A stretch of 64,000 nt of DNA from Mucilaginibacter frigoritolerans. Lineage in GTDB: Bacteria > Bacteroidota > Bacteroidia > Sphingobacteriales > Sphingobacteriaceae. The stretch lies in contig NZ_VLLI01000013.1 of the NCBI RefSeq assembly GCF_007830615.1, positions 1 through 64,000 on the forward strand, written 5' to 3'. The notes under the pieces are model-generated. The model saw nothing but the letters and a program-made list of their open reading frames with translations, made no database searches and was not told the DNA's origin. The translations under genes and the position numbers were made by a program. Positions 51,451 to 61,141 of the stretch are shown here, piece after piece (the first letter of the stretch is position 1; every line of letters begins with the position of its first letter).

Positions 51451-52863
51451 ATGAAGAGTTTTTTAAATGAAGATTTTTTGCTGGAAACAGAGACTGCTAA
51501 ACGTTTATACCATGAATATGCAGCGGCATTACCTATAATTGATTATCACTGCCATTTACCGCCTGATCAAATTGCTGATGATATTAACTTTGATAACCTT
51601 ACGAAAGTTTGGCTTTTAGGCGATCATTATAAATGGCGGGCAATGCGTGCCAATGGAATAGGAGAGGCCTATATTACCGGGAATAAAACAGACTTTGAAA
51701 AGTTTGAAAAATGGGCAGCTACGGTACCATATACGCTTCGTAATCCATTATATCATTGGACGCATCTGGAGTTGCAGCGTTATTTTAATATCCATGAATT
51801 ACTGTCGCCTGCAACAGCGCGTAAAATATTTGATGAATGCAGTGAAAAGCTGCAATCGCCGGAATATAGTGTCAGGAACCTGATTAAAAAAATGAACGTG
51901 GAGGTAGTTTGTACTACCGATGATCCGGCCGATGACCTGGCACATCATCATAAAATAAAAAAAGACGGTTATGGAGTAAAGGTTCTGCCTGCTTTCAGGC
52001 CTGATAAGGCAATGGAGGCTGATAATACCAAATCACTTAATATTTATATTAACCGTTTGGAAGAGGTTGCTGGTTTAAAGATCAACAGCTTTGACATGTA
52101 TCTGGATGTATTAAAAAGACGTCACAATTTCTTTGCTGCCAGTGGCTGTAGTATCTCCGATCATGGTTTGGAGCATTTATATGCCGAAAGTTGTACCGAA
52201 AGCGAGATAAAAGCAATATTTACAAAGATAAGGACAGAGCAAGTTTTATTTTCAGAAGATGTGATGAAGTTTAAATCGGCAATGTTGTATTATTTTTCGG
52301 TTTGGGATCATGAAAAAGATTGGGTACAACAGTTTCATTTAGGTGCTTTACGTAATAATAACACCCGTGCTTTAAAAGAAGCCGGCCCTGATACAGGTTA
52401 TGACTCTATCGGTGATTTTCAGCAAGGTCGTGCTTTGTCTAAATTTTTAAATAAGCTACAAGCCGAAAATAAACTTACCAAAACCATTCTGTATAATCTT
52501 AATCCATCAGATAACGAAATGATGGCAACTATGGCCGGTAATTTTAACAATGGTTCTATAGCCGGGAAGATGCAATTTGGTTCGGCATGGTGGTTCCTTG
52601 ATCAGAAGGATGGAATGACAAAACAGTTAAATACAATATCAAACATGGGCCTGTTGAGCCGTATGGTTGGAATGCTTACTGATTCACGTAGTTTTATGTC
52701 GTTCCCAAGACACGAGTATTTCCGACGCATATTATGTAATCTTTTTGGTAACGATATTGAAAATGGCGAACTGCCAAATGATATCACCTGGACCGGAAAA
52801 ATTATACAGGACATCTGCTACTATAATGCTAAAAGGTATTTTGATTTCGATAAAATAAAATGA
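51451..52863 (+). CDS. uxaC: glucuronate isomerase
   Basis: A 470-residue uronate isomerase of the amidohydrolase-like family. The metal motif is DYHCHLPPDQIADD (His33, His35), followed by CTTDDPADDLAHH and the C-terminal NMGLLSRMVGMLTDSRSFMS block. It interconverts glucuronate/galacturonate and fructuronate/tagaturonate in the cytoplasm. It overlaps kdgK by 4 bp, the first step of a three-gene catabolic operon. Enzymes to reduce and dehydrate the product (uxuB/uxaB, uxuA/uxaA) must be encoded elsewhere. Confidence 0.96.
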   Translation: MKSFLNEDFLLETETAKRLYHEYAAALPIIDYHCHLPPDQIADDINFDNLTKVWLLGDHYKWRAMRANGIGEAYITGNKTDFEKFEKWAATVPYTLRNPLYHWTHLELQRYFNIHELLSPATARKIFDECSEKLQSPEYSVRNLIKKMNVEVVCTTDDPADDLAHHHKIKKDGYGVKVLPAFRPDKAMEADNTKSLNIYINRLEEVAGLKINSFDMYLDVLKRRHNFFAASGCSISDHGLEHLYAESCTESEIKAIFTKIRTEQVLFSEDVMKFKSAMLYYFSVWDHEKDWVQQFHLGALRNNNTRALKEAGPDTGYDSIGDFQQGRALSKFLNKLQAENKLTKTILYNLNPSDNEMMATMAGNFNNGSIAGKMQFGSAWWFLDQKDGMTKQLNTISNMGLLSRMVGMLTDSRSFMSFPRHEYFRRILCNLFGNDIENGELPNDITWTGKIIQDICYYNAKRYFDFDKIK

Positions 52864-53891
52864 GTCTAACTGTCGGTAAACATACAGGTAAGGTGCTTTC
52901 CTTTGGCGAATTGCTGCTGCGTATTTGCCCGGATGCGAATGGCGAATGGCTTAATGAAAATCGACTGCCGTTTTATGTTGGCGGTGCAGAATTAAATGTG
53001 GCTACAGCACTTTCTCTTTGGGGATTACCATCAGGATATTTTACTGCGTTGCCGGATAATGGCATGTCGGCCCAGCTTATAGTGTTTTTACAGGAGAAAG
53101 GGATTGATACCTCCGCAATTGTCAAGTCAGGAGATAGGATAGGCCTTTACTACCTGACACAGGGACAGGATCTGAAACACAATGCACTGATTTATGACCG
53201 TGCCAATTCATCATTTTCAGCGTTGCAAACAGGACAGATCGACTGGGACAAATTGTTGAATGGAGTAAGTTGGTTTCATTTTAGTGCCATCTGTCCGGCA
53301 ATAAGTCAAAACGTGGCTGATGTTTGTATGGAAGCTCTTGAAGCTGCATCAAAGAGGAATATTACCATATCCGTTGATATGAATTACCGGGCCAAATTAT
53401 GGCAATATGGTAAGTCGCCGGTAGAGATAATGCCCGATTTGGTAAAATATTGCCATATAATAATGGGAAACGTTTGGGCAGCCGAAAAGATGCTGGGTAT
53501 CCCTGTTATTCCTGATATTCACAAAAGTGGGCAAAAAAGTATATATTTAAGGGAATCATTAAAAACATCCGAGGCTATTAAGGAACGTTATCGAGGATGT
53601 CAGGCTGTTGCTAATACCTTTCGCTTTGATGCTACTAATGAAATAACTTATTATACATCACTTTTTATAAACGGGCAATTTTATACTTCAAATCAGTACG
53701 ATACGAGTAAGGTTACAGACAAAGTGGGAAGCGGCGATTGTTTTATGGCCGGTCTTATTTATGGGCTCTACAAAAACCTTGATCCACAGCAAACGCTTGA
53801 ATTTGCTACCGCTGCTGCATTTGAAAAGTTATTTATTAATGGCGATTCAACTACCAAAACTGTAGCAGAAATAGAAAATTCAATCAAATGA
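52860..53891 (+). CDS. kdgK: 2-keto-3-deoxygluconate kinase (PfkB family)
   Basis: A 343-residue PfkB/ribokinase-fold kinase. The start FGELLLRICP, the GGAELNVATALSLWG sugar-binding block and the catalytic DKVGSGDCFMAGLIYGL (Asp base) are typical. Position between uxaC and KDPG aldolase points to KDG as the substrate, giving KDPG. The middle contains an insertion around residues 200-235 relative to the common form. Confidence 0.92.
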   Translation: MSLTVGKHTGKVLSFGELLLRICPDANGEWLNENRLPFYVGGAELNVATALSLWGLPSGYFTALPDNGMSAQLIVFLQEKGIDTSAIVKSGDRIGLYYLTQGQDLKHNALIYDRANSSFSALQTGQIDWDKLLNGVSWFHFSAICPAISQNVADVCMEALEAASKRNITISVDMNYRAKLWQYGKSPVEIMPDLVKYCHIIMGNVWAAEKMLGIPVIPDIHKSGQKSIYLRESLKTSEAIKERYRGCQAVANTFRFDATNEITYYTSLFINGQFYTSNQYDTSKVTDKVGSGDCFMAGLIYGLYKNLDPQQTLEFATAAAFEKLFINGDSTTKTVAEIENSIK

Positions 53892-54547
53892 AAATTAAAA
53901 AAGCCGTATTAAACAGCATCTTAACCCAAGGAATGTTACCCTTGTTTTTTTTTGAAGATGCTGAAGTGAGTCTTCAGGTTGCGCGCACATTATACAAAGC
54001 GGGTATAAGGGTGCTGGAGTATACCAATAGGGGTAAACAGGCGCTTGATAATTTTAAGGTGCTCAAAAAGGCTCAGCAAAAAGAAATGCCAGAATTACTA
54101 CTGGGTATAGGCACTATAAAAAATGTGTCAGATGCAGAAGCTTTTATTGATGCAGGGGCTGATTTTATAGTTTGTCCAATCATTAACCCGGAAGTAGCTA
54201 AAGTAGCTCAAAAACATAAACTACTCTGGATTCCGGGTTGTATGACACCTACGGAGGTGTATAGTGCCAAAAAAAATGGTGCCGACCTGGTTAAAATATT
54301 TCCTGCCAATATTGTTGGTCAGGCTTTTATCAGTTCAATCAGAGAGCTGTTTCCCGGCCAGCTTTTTATTCCAACAGGCGGAGTTGATTTAACTGCTAAA
54401 AATATAAGCGGATGGTTCCAAGCCGGAGCCTGCGCCGTTGGAATGGGTAGTAAATTGATCAGCAAAGATGTTTTAGAAAAAAAACTATACGATCAGCTAT
54501 ACACCGATACTGTTAAGACCCTTGAATTGGTGAAAGCTGCTATGTAA
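53888..54547 (+). CDS. eda: 2-keto-3-deoxy-6-phosphogluconate aldolase
   Basis: A 219-residue (beta/alpha)8 aldolase. Glu44 in VLEYTNRG and the Schiff-base Lys136 in GADLVKIFPAN match KDPG aldolase; IPTGGVDLTAKNISGWFQAG binds phosphate. It splits KDPG to pyruvate and glyceraldehyde 3-phosphate, ending the hexuronate route. It overlaps kdgK by 4 bp. Confidence 0.95.
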   Translation: MKIKKAVLNSILTQGMLPLFFFEDAEVSLQVARTLYKAGIRVLEYTNRGKQALDNFKVLKKAQQKEMPELLLGIGTIKNVSDAEAFIDAGADFIVCPIINPEVAKVAQKHKLLWIPGCMTPTEVYSAKKNGADLVKIFPANIVGQAFISSIRELFPGQLFIPTGGVDLTAKNISGWFQAGACAVGMGSKLISKDVLEKKLYDQLYTDTVKTLELVKAAM

Positions 54548-54577
54548 AGCATAACAACTTTCTAAATACTGCTAGCT

Positions 54578-55273
54578 CTAACTGAATTTTTCAGTCATTT
54601 TTTTACTTGCACTACTCATTACTGGTTTACCATGCCCAAAACAAGCAATTTTGAAATTGTATTTCGATATATTTTTCAGTGTCTGTTTTGCCAGGGTTAC
54701 ATCTTCATACAAAATACTGTAATCAACAAGACCGTTTGTGTTCATGCAAATATCTCCCGCAATTAATAATTCCTCTTTCTCAATCAATAAAGAGATATGA
54801 CCAGCCGAATGCCCTGGTGAATGAATTACTTTCGCTCCGGCGAGTATTGGCAATACCTGTTCATCGTTTAATTTAATAATATTGCTCACTGGGGTAATCG
54901 TCTTTGGCGCCTTTTTGAGCAATAAACTATATACCAGCCATGATATAAAGCCTGGTGTCCTTGTCATCGGTTCTCTCATCCCAATTCCTTTTTCAATTAA
55001 TGCAGCATCTGTATAATGAGCATAAACCGGAATATTAAGCATTTGCTGAATTACTGCTGCTGAACCTGCATGATCAGGATGCAAATGAGTTAGGATTATT
55101 TGTTTAAGATCAGTTGGTTTCTTCCCAATTTCTGCCAGTGCTTTAAATATCTTTTTTTCAGCACCGTCAACGCCCGTATCTATCAGTGTTAAAGCTCCGC
55201 TATCATCAATCAGATAGCAATTGACAACTCCCAGATCAATCTGATAGATATTTTTGATTATATTTTTTATCAT
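54578..55273 (-). CDS. MBL-fold metallo-hydrolase
   Basis: A 231-residue metallo-beta-lactamase-fold hydrolase with the metal motif LTHLHPDHAGS (HxHxDH), a second His in VIHSPGHSAGHI and an Asp in LLIAGDICMN. The length and simplicity suggest a glyoxalase II-like or small thioesterase/lactonase enzyme. It is divergent from an HxlR regulator, with shared operator-like repeats between, so it may be that regulator's target in a detoxification response. Confidence 0.9.
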   Translation of the reverse strand: MIKNIIKNIYQIDLGVVNCYLIDDSGALTLIDTGVDGAEKKIFKALAEIGKKPTDLKQIILTHLHPDHAGSAAVIQQMLNIPVYAHYTDAALIEKGIGMREPMTRTPGFISWLVYSLLLKKAPKTITPVSNIIKLNDEQVLPILAGAKVIHSPGHSAGHISLLIEKEELLIAGDICMNTNGLVDYSILYEDVTLAKQTLKNISKYNFKIACFGHGKPVMSSASKKMTEKFS

Positions 55274-55327
55274 CTGTTTAAATTAACAGAACAAAGCTAT
55301 GGTAAGTGAAGTAGTTATTAATGATGC

Positions 55328-55354
55328 TATACTTTAGTATACCAGTATACTTTG
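55328..55354. promoter_or_regulatory. GTATAC repeats between the MBL and HxlR genes
   Basis: TATACTTTAG and TATACTTTGA form a direct repeat at 18-bp spacing, and AGTATACCAGTATACT carries two GTATAC palindromes. The position, 56 bp before hxlR-type gene start and 55 bp before the MBL start, suits a shared operator for the HxlR protein. Confidence 0.5.
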
Positions 55355-55409
55355 AGAAACCGGGTAAGAAAAGAATTCAATTAAATATATTTATAGTTTA
55401 TTACAAAGT

Positions 55410-55787
55410 ATGGATACTACTGATTATGATTTAGAAAATTTGCCCCCGGATTTATCTTATGAAGATTTTCTTCAGATGTTGTTGCCATTAAGGGATTCCC
55501 TGGATATTTTGGGTGGGAAATGGAAATTGCAGATCATCTTTTCTTTAAAGTTTGGCCGAAAACGATTTAAAGAAATTCAAAGAGAAATACCTGGCATTAC
55601 ATCCAAAATGTTATCAAAAGAGCTTAAGGATCTTGAAATGAATGATCTGGCTACCAGGTACGTGCATAACACAGCACCTATAACAGTAGAATATGAATTA
55701 AGCGAGTATGGTAAAACCTTAAAATCCGTTGTTATTGAATTATATAAGTGGGGTTCTGCGCACCGTAAACATATTACCAGTAAGTAA
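55410..55787 (+). CDS. HxlR family winged-helix regulator
   Basis: A 125-residue protein with the HxlR core LDILGGKWKLQIIFSL, KRFKEIQREIPGITSKMLSK and YELSEYGKTLKSVV. HxlR proteins often sense reactive electrophiles or oxidation through a Cys, but no Cys is obvious in the core, so the signal is unclear. It is divergent from the MBL gene and convergent with the alpha/beta-hydrolase gene (6 bp). Confidence 0.92.
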   Translation: MDTTDYDLENLPPDLSYEDFLQMLLPLRDSLDILGGKWKLQIIFSLKFGRKRFKEIQREIPGITSKMLSKELKDLEMNDLATRYVHNTAPITVEYELSEYGKTLKSVVIELYKWGSAHRKHITSK

Positions 55788-55793
55788 ATAGTT

Positions 55794-56618
55794 TTAAAGC
55801 GAAGTACCTGGAGGGTTACTTATACTTTCCAGGAAATATATTACAGCCTGGTTAAATTCATTCGGGTGCTCCAGATTGGGCATATGTCCGGCATCTTCAA
55901 TAATAACCAGTTTGCAATTCTGTAGGTTTGCTTTAAGTTCTTCTGCTTTTGCAACAGGAGTAAACTCATCCTCTCGGCCAACAATTACCAGCGTAGGAAC
56001 ATTAATTTGCGGTAGTACTTTAGTAAGATAATCAATTCTTTCAGCTCTGGCTCTTAGAGCTGTGGCAGCAGCCTCAGGAGCGGTTGCTTTCATCATTTTA
56101 ACAACATGTTCAGCCACCTCAGGCATTGAACTAACATGTTTTGGGCGGATCATTTTATAAATCACCTCGTCAGCATACGCATCCATTCCTTCTTTTTCCA
56201 AACGGTTGGCAGCATCATAGCGGCCTTGCTTTATTTCTGGAGTATCTAAACCAGCAAAAGTATCAGCAAATATTAATGATTTTATCCTGTTGGGTGCCTG
56301 GCGAAATATCTCCATAATAATTTGGCCCCCCATTGACAAGCCGGCCAAATGAAAACGATCTACATTTAAATAATCCAGCAGTTGCAATACATCGGTGGCG
56401 TAATCTTCAAATTTTGTATTTACCGGATGATGGGGCAGGCTGCTGTTGCCATAGCCCCTTAAATCAGGTGTTATTACCTGGTAATCATCAGAAAACTCAA
56501 TAACTTGCGGATACCACATGGTATGGTCAAAAGGGTGTCCATGTATTAAAACTAAAGGTGCTTTACTGCCGGTAACCTTGTAATTAAGTTCAACTCCGTT
56601 AATTTTTGCCTTAGCCAT
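55794..56618 (-). CDS. alpha/beta hydrolase
   Basis: A 274-residue alpha/beta-hydrolase: oxyanion turn VLIHGHPFDH, nucleophile elbow GLSMGGQ (Ser95), acid in GREDEFTPV and catalytic His in AGHMPNLEHP. No signal peptide is present. The layout is like esterases and 3-oxoadipate enol-lactonases. It is convergent with the HxlR gene and upstream of the CDGSH gene on the same strand order. Confidence 0.9.
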   Translation of the reverse strand: MAKAKINGVELNYKVTGSKAPLVLIHGHPFDHTMWYPQVIEFSDDYQVITPDLRGYGNSSLPHHPVNTKFEDYATDVLQLLDYLNVDRFHLAGLSMGGQIIMEIFRQAPNRIKSLIFADTFAGLDTPEIKQGRYDAANRLEKEGMDAYADEVIYKMIRPKHVSSMPEVAEHVVKMMKATAPEAAATALRARAERIDYLTKVLPQINVPTLVIVGREDEFTPVAKAEELKANLQNCKLVIIEDAGHMPNLEHPNEFNQAVIYFLESISNPPGTSL

Positions 56619-56660
56619 TGCCGAATTTAAAGATTGTTCAATTGTTTGGATTACCTATAA

Positions 56661-56885
56661 TTAAACTTTTTTGGGTGGAAGATCAAATGCAATTGCATTA
56701 TGCTCAAAGTGACCTTTATGTGAGCCATCGCAAAAAGGTTTATTGGCTGATAAGCCGCAACGACAAATAGAAACTATTGTTCTGCCCTGCAAACCATATT
56801 CATTACCCTGCATGTCTACAATTTCAAAATCGCCTTCAATTTTAACCGAACCATTATTGTTTATGGTAAGTTTCGTTTTACTCAT
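56661..56885 (-). CDS. CDGSH iron-sulfur domain protein
   Basis: A 74-residue protein with the 2Fe-2S motif CRCGLSANKPFCDGSHK (ligands Cys41, Cys43, Cys52, His56). Bacterial CDGSH proteins transfer or sense redox state through a labile cluster. It is encoded 42 bp before the alpha/beta-hydrolase on the same strand, so a shared transcript is possible. Confidence 0.95.
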   Translation of the reverse strand: MSKTKLTINNNGSVKIEGDFEIVDMQGNEYGLQGRTIVSICRCGLSANKPFCDGSHKGHFEHNAIAFDLPPKKV

Positions 56886-56973
56886 ATTTTTATATTTTGC
56901 TGGCGAAGATAATCATCCTATAACTAGGTAGGATGAAGCCGAAAAAAAATAATTATTAAATATGATGCGGTCT

Positions 56974-57660
56974 TCAGCTCTTTCCAGTCAGCACATCCTG
57001 CAAAACATGCCAAACGTTGTTGCCTACAATTTTAGCCCCTCCGGCTGTTGGATGTATACCATCTTTTTGATTTAAAGAAGGCACACCGCCCACATCCTTT
57101 AAAAGAAACGGCATTAATGTCATTTTATTTTTTGCAGCTAGTTCAGGAAAAATCGCCTTGAAACTATACGCATAGGCTGTGCCCATATTGGGCGGTACCT
57201 GCATACCTAGCATTACTAATTTAGCATCCGGGTATTTTGCTTTTACGGCATTAACAATATCCTGTAGATTTTTAATGGTTTCACTTACTGGAATACCTCT
57301 TAAACCATCGTTGGCCCCCAATTCCAATATAAAAACATCAACATGCTGTTTTAAGATCCAGTTGATCCTTCCTTTTCCGCCCGCTGATGTTTCGCCACTA
57401 ACACCTGCATTGACTACTTTGTAAGGAAGCTTTGCGGAGTCAATTTTGTTTTGAACTACTGACGGGTATGCCTGTGACGGATCATCAAGCCCATAACCGG
57501 CGGTAAGACTATCTCCAAAAAATAAAATAGTTTTTGATGACGATGAACTATCAGGTTTTTCAGTCGTTACCGAAGTTTGCGATGTAGATGTTTTATTATT
57601 ACCGCAGGCTTCAAAAATAAATATTATGCAAGCCAGCGAAAGTATTTTGAATTTGAACAT
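56974..57660 (-). CDS. tesA: TesA-like SGNH esterase lipoprotein
   Basis: A 228-residue lipoprotein (IIFIFEACGNN, Cys19). SGNH blocks: FFGDSLTAGYGLD (Ser51), GANDGLRG and DGIHPTAGGAKIV. It is arylesterase/thioesterase-I-like. It follows an ABC permease and ATPase of the YbbP/YbbA type, reproducing the tesA-ybbA-ybbP neighbourhood of enterobacteria, here with all three genes on one strand. Acyl release from exported lipids is a possible joint task. Confidence 0.9.
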   Translation of the reverse strand: MFKFKILSLACIIFIFEACGNNKTSTSQTSVTTEKPDSSSSSKTILFFGDSLTAGYGLDDPSQAYPSVVQNKIDSAKLPYKVVNAGVSGETSAGGKGRINWILKQHVDVFILELGANDGLRGIPVSETIKNLQDIVNAVKAKYPDAKLVMLGMQVPPNMGTAYAYSFKAIFPELAAKNKMTLMPFLLKDVGGVPSLNQKDGIHPTAGGAKIVGNNVWHVLQDVLTGKS

Positions 57661-57710
57661 TTTTATTTTTTTAATCCCAATTATAAGTCAAAAGTTAATT
57701 TTAAGACTGA

Positions 57711-60251
57711 TCAGGAAGCTCTCAACACTTCCAGCGGAGGCTTATTTAGTACACCTCTGCTGTTTAATAGTCCAATGACAACTGTCAACAATGAAATAAT
57801 TAAAAATAATGCAGCAACTGGTAGTAAATTTATAGCAAAGGGGATTTCGAAACTATATTTTGCCAGTAACCAACTACTTGCTAATGCAATTACAATACCA
57901 GTTAACGCTGATAGTGCTCCTAAAAATAGATATTCTAAGGTAGTAATCACAAATATTTGTTTGCGGCTGGCTCCCAGTGTACGTAATAATACACTTTCGC
58001 GGATCCGCTGATATTTGCTTATTCTTACAGAGGCAATTAATACTACAATGCCTGTAATAATACTAAATGCACTCATAAAACGGATAATGTAGCCTATTTT
58101 ATCCAGTAAATCATCTACAGTTACCAAAACTTGGCCCAGGTCAATGATAGAAACGTTAGGGTATTGTTTTACTATAGCCTGCTGATATTTGGCGGAAACT
58201 TTTGACGACGGCACATGAGTAAGCAGCACATGAAATTGTGGAGCATCGTCCAATACACCTTTCGGAAACAAGATTTGGAAATTGGTTTGAATTTTATTCC
58301 AGTTCACTTGTCTTACACTTGCAACTACAGTTGTCATGTTAAGTCCCTGTACATTGAAAACTAAATGATCGCCAACATTAATGTGATTACGCTTGGAAAA
58401 ATTATCCTCTATGGATACAGGTATATCCTTGCCAACATCGGCTTTGCCAATCCATTCGCCTTTTATTATTTTTTCCGATGGTGTTAATGTATCACGGTAA
58501 GTAACACGATATTCATTAGAGAACACATGCTTTGAAATTTTAAGGGTAGAATCTTTTCTCAAATCTGCTGCCGTTTTTTCGTTGATGCTTTCCAGCCTGA
58601 TGGTAATAATAGGCACTTGTTGTAAAACAGGAAGCTTTTGTTGTTTGGTGAGCTCAGCAATAGATTTTTCCTGACTGCTTTGGATATCAAATAAAATCAT
58701 ATTAGCCTGGTTGCCGCTCGATGACAGGTTAACCTGATTAATCAGGATACTTTGTATAAAGAATAGCGTGCAAATAAATGCAGTACTCAATCCAATAGAT
58801 ACAATAAGGATAATAGTTTGATTGTTTGGCCGGTAAAGGTTGGCAAAGCCCTGACGCGTTAAATAGCTCCATGTACTCTGGATGATGATGCGCATAACCT
58901 TCATTAATAACCAGGCTGTAAAGGCCAGTATCATAAAAGCAATCAGAATACCGATAGTGAAAAATACACTTGCCAGCCAGCTATCAAGTTGTAAAAAGCT
59001 AAAAGTGATAACAAAAGCAAGGATCAATAAATAAACCAGCCATCTGAAAGGGTCACGTACCAAGTTTATATCTTCAAAGGTGATCCTGAGGGTATTTAGC
59101 GGTGATATATTTCTGATGGAGATAAGGGGTAATAATGCAAAAAGAATGGAAATGATCACTCCTAATAAAATTCCCTGTCCTATAGCCAGCCATGATATAG
59201 CTGTTGAAATGGTAAAGGGTAAAAAATCCTTTAATATCATAGGCAAAACATGCTGGATAAGTGTACCCAGAAATGCGCCTGTTATAGAACCGATAATACC
59301 GATTCCAACAATTTGAATAAGAAAAATAATAAATGCTTCGGACGCTTTTACTCCAAGACAACGTAGTATAGCAATTGATGCAATTTTTTCGCGGATATAA
59401 ATGTGTATGGCACTGGCGACGCCAACACAACCAAGTAGAAGTGCAATGAAACCAACTAGGGAAAGAAACCGCGTTAAATCACCAAATGAACGGCCCGTGT
59501 TTTCCTTGCGGGTTTCAATGGTTTCGTAATTCATTTCAGCTTTATCTAACCTCGGGTCAATACTTTTAATAAGCTTATCCATATTTACAGGATGGTTATA
59601 TTTATAGTAAAAACTATAATTGATACGGCTACCTTTTTTTGAAAGCCCGGTCTGTTCCAGATATTGTAATGGTATATAAACAATAGGCGCAATACTCGTT
59701 GATACACCAGTTTGCCCAGGTGCTTTATTCAAAACTCCCGCAATGGAAAAGGTCACATTGCCAATTTTTATAGAATCGTTTACATGTGCATTAAACTGCA
59801 GCATCAGCGTTTTATCAACCAAAGCCATTTTTTTATTTCTAAAAGCCTGGCCGGCTTGCTCTGGCGTAGTTTCTAAGCTCCCATAATAGGGGAAATCACC
59901 CTGTAATGCACGAATCTGTACTAAACGTGTGCCATTACCTTTTGGGAAATAGATCATGGAAACGAAACTCCGCTCTTCTGATCTTTTATCGCCTAATGAA
60001 TCCAGCAGTGGTTTTATGGTAACGTCTGCTAGTTTGTTGCCTGTTATGGATAAATCAGCACCTATAAGCGTTGCGGCCTGGGCGTTAATATCTTTCTCCA
60101 AATTAAATCTGAACGAGTATATCGCTACCAAGGCAGCAATACCAAATATAATGGCTGATATGAATAATAATAACCGCGAACGGTTTCTGCGACTGTCGCG
60201 CCAGGCCATCTGAAAAAGCCAGGGGATATTTATGCTCCGTTTGTTTTCCAT
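57711..60251 (-). CDS. ABC transporter permease (YbbP-like, FtsX domains)
   Basis: An 846-residue permease with ten likely membrane helices and two FtsX/MacB-like domains; one periplasmic domain lies between helices 1 and 2 and a second further on. NRSRLLLFISAIIFGIAALVAI starts helix 1 and IRESVLLRTLGASRKQIFVIT is a typical FtsX coupling segment. It starts six bases after the ATPase gene. MacB-type transporters extrude or move lipids and lipoproteins across the inner membrane by mechanotransmission. Confidence 0.92.
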   Translation of the reverse strand: MENKRSINIPWLFQMAWRDSRRNRSRLLLFISAIIFGIAALVAIYSFRFNLEKDINAQAATLIGADLSITGNKLADVTIKPLLDSLGDKRSEERSFVSMIYFPKGNGTRLVQIRALQGDFPYYGSLETTPEQAGQAFRNKKMALVDKTLMLQFNAHVNDSIKIGNVTFSIAGVLNKAPGQTGVSTSIAPIVYIPLQYLEQTGLSKKGSRINYSFYYKYNHPVNMDKLIKSIDPRLDKAEMNYETIETRKENTGRSFGDLTRFLSLVGFIALLLGCVGVASAIHIYIREKIASIAILRCLGVKASEAFIIFLIQIVGIGIIGSITGAFLGTLIQHVLPMILKDFLPFTISTAISWLAIGQGILLGVIISILFALLPLISIRNISPLNTLRITFEDINLVRDPFRWLVYLLILAFVITFSFLQLDSWLASVFFTIGILIAFMILAFTAWLLMKVMRIIIQSTWSYLTRQGFANLYRPNNQTIILIVSIGLSTAFICTLFFIQSILINQVNLSSSGNQANMILFDIQSSQEKSIAELTKQQKLPVLQQVPIITIRLESINEKTAADLRKDSTLKISKHVFSNEYRVTYRDTLTPSEKIIKGEWIGKADVGKDIPVSIEDNFSKRNHINVGDHLVFNVQGLNMTTVVASVRQVNWNKIQTNFQILFPKGVLDDAPQFHVLLTHVPSSKVSAKYQQAIVKQYPNVSIIDLGQVLVTVDDLLDKIGYIIRFMSAFSIITGIVVLIASVRISKYQRIRESVLLRTLGASRKQIFVITTLEYLFLGALSALTGIVIALASSWLLAKYSFEIPFAINLLPVAALFLIISLLTVVIGLLNSRGVLNKPPLEVLRAS

Positions 60252-60257
60252 GCCCGT

Positions 60258-60947
60258 TTATCCGTTTATGGTTTTTTCGTCGGCAACCAGTTTGCCGCCT
60301 TTTATACGAATAATGCGCTGGGTTTTAGCTGCCAGTTCCAGATCATGTGTAACCAATACCAATGTAGTACCGGCTTCTTTGTTTAGATCGAATATCAGTT
60401 TAACTACCTTTTCGCTGGTTTCAGCATCCAAATTACCTGTAGGTTCATCAGCAAATAATATAGATGGAGAATTAGAAAAAGCGCGGGCCAATGATACCCT
60501 TTGTTGTTCACCGCCCGAAAGTTGAGCAGGGTAGTGGTGACTCCTGTCTGCAAGACCCACTTTATCAAGTAGATCCATTGCTCGTGCCTTGATATTCTTT
60601 TCACCTCTTAGCTCTAATGGAACCATTACGTTTTCCAATGCGGTTAGGGTAGGCAATAGCTGAAAGTTCTGAAAAATAAAACCAATATATTGATTACGCA
60701 CCTGTGCTCTTTGGTCTTCTGATAAATTGCCCAGATTAATGCCATTTAATTCAACTATGCCCGAACTCGATCTGTCCAACCCTGCACACAAACCCAGTAG
60801 TGTTGTTTTGCCACTTCCAGATGGCCCTACAATAGCATTTGTTGAACCTTTGGTAATAGAAAAATTAATTTGATCAAGAACCGTAAGTATACGCCCGGCA
60901 CTTTGATAGGTTTTACCCAGATCTATGATATTTAGTATAGTTTCCAC
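60258..60947 (-). CDS. ABC transporter ATP-binding protein (YbbA/LolD type)
   Basis: A 229-residue ATPase with Walker A GPSGSGKTT (residues 41-49), Q-loop FIFQNFQLLP, signature LSGGEQQR (144-151) and Walker B ILFADEPTGNLD. It is the first gene of the ybbA-ybbP-tesA-like set and pairs with the adjacent 846-residue permease. Confidence 0.95.
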   Translation of the reverse strand: METILNIIDLGKTYQSAGRILTVLDQINFSITKGSTNAIVGPSGSGKTTLLGLCAGLDRSSSGIVELNGINLGNLSEDQRAQVRNQYIGFIFQNFQLLPTLTALENVMVPLELRGEKNIKARAMDLLDKVGLADRSHHYPAQLSGGEQQRVSLARAFSNSPSILFADEPTGNLDAETSEKVVKLIFDLNKEAGTTLVLVTHDLELAAKTQRIIRIKGGKLVADEKTING

Positions 60948-61141
60948 TTAAATGTTTTTTTAATAGATTAAAAAACTTTGTTTTTGTTACTTCAATAAGG
61001 TTCGTAAATATCCGCTTATCACGCTATACAGCAATAAAAATCAGTAAAAATTGAAAGTATGACATAAATATGTCTTTTCTGACTTTTTTTAAGTTAGAGT
61101 CAATAATATAAATAGAAGAGCATTTCTAGTAGAAGGAAACA

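Noticed and set aside
61076-61106. Possible fourth copy of the fatty-acid motif (TCTGACTTTTTTTAAG and later GAGTCAATAA)
   Set aside because: Only the GACTTTTT core is similar; TCCG half-sites and their 21-bp spacing are missing.
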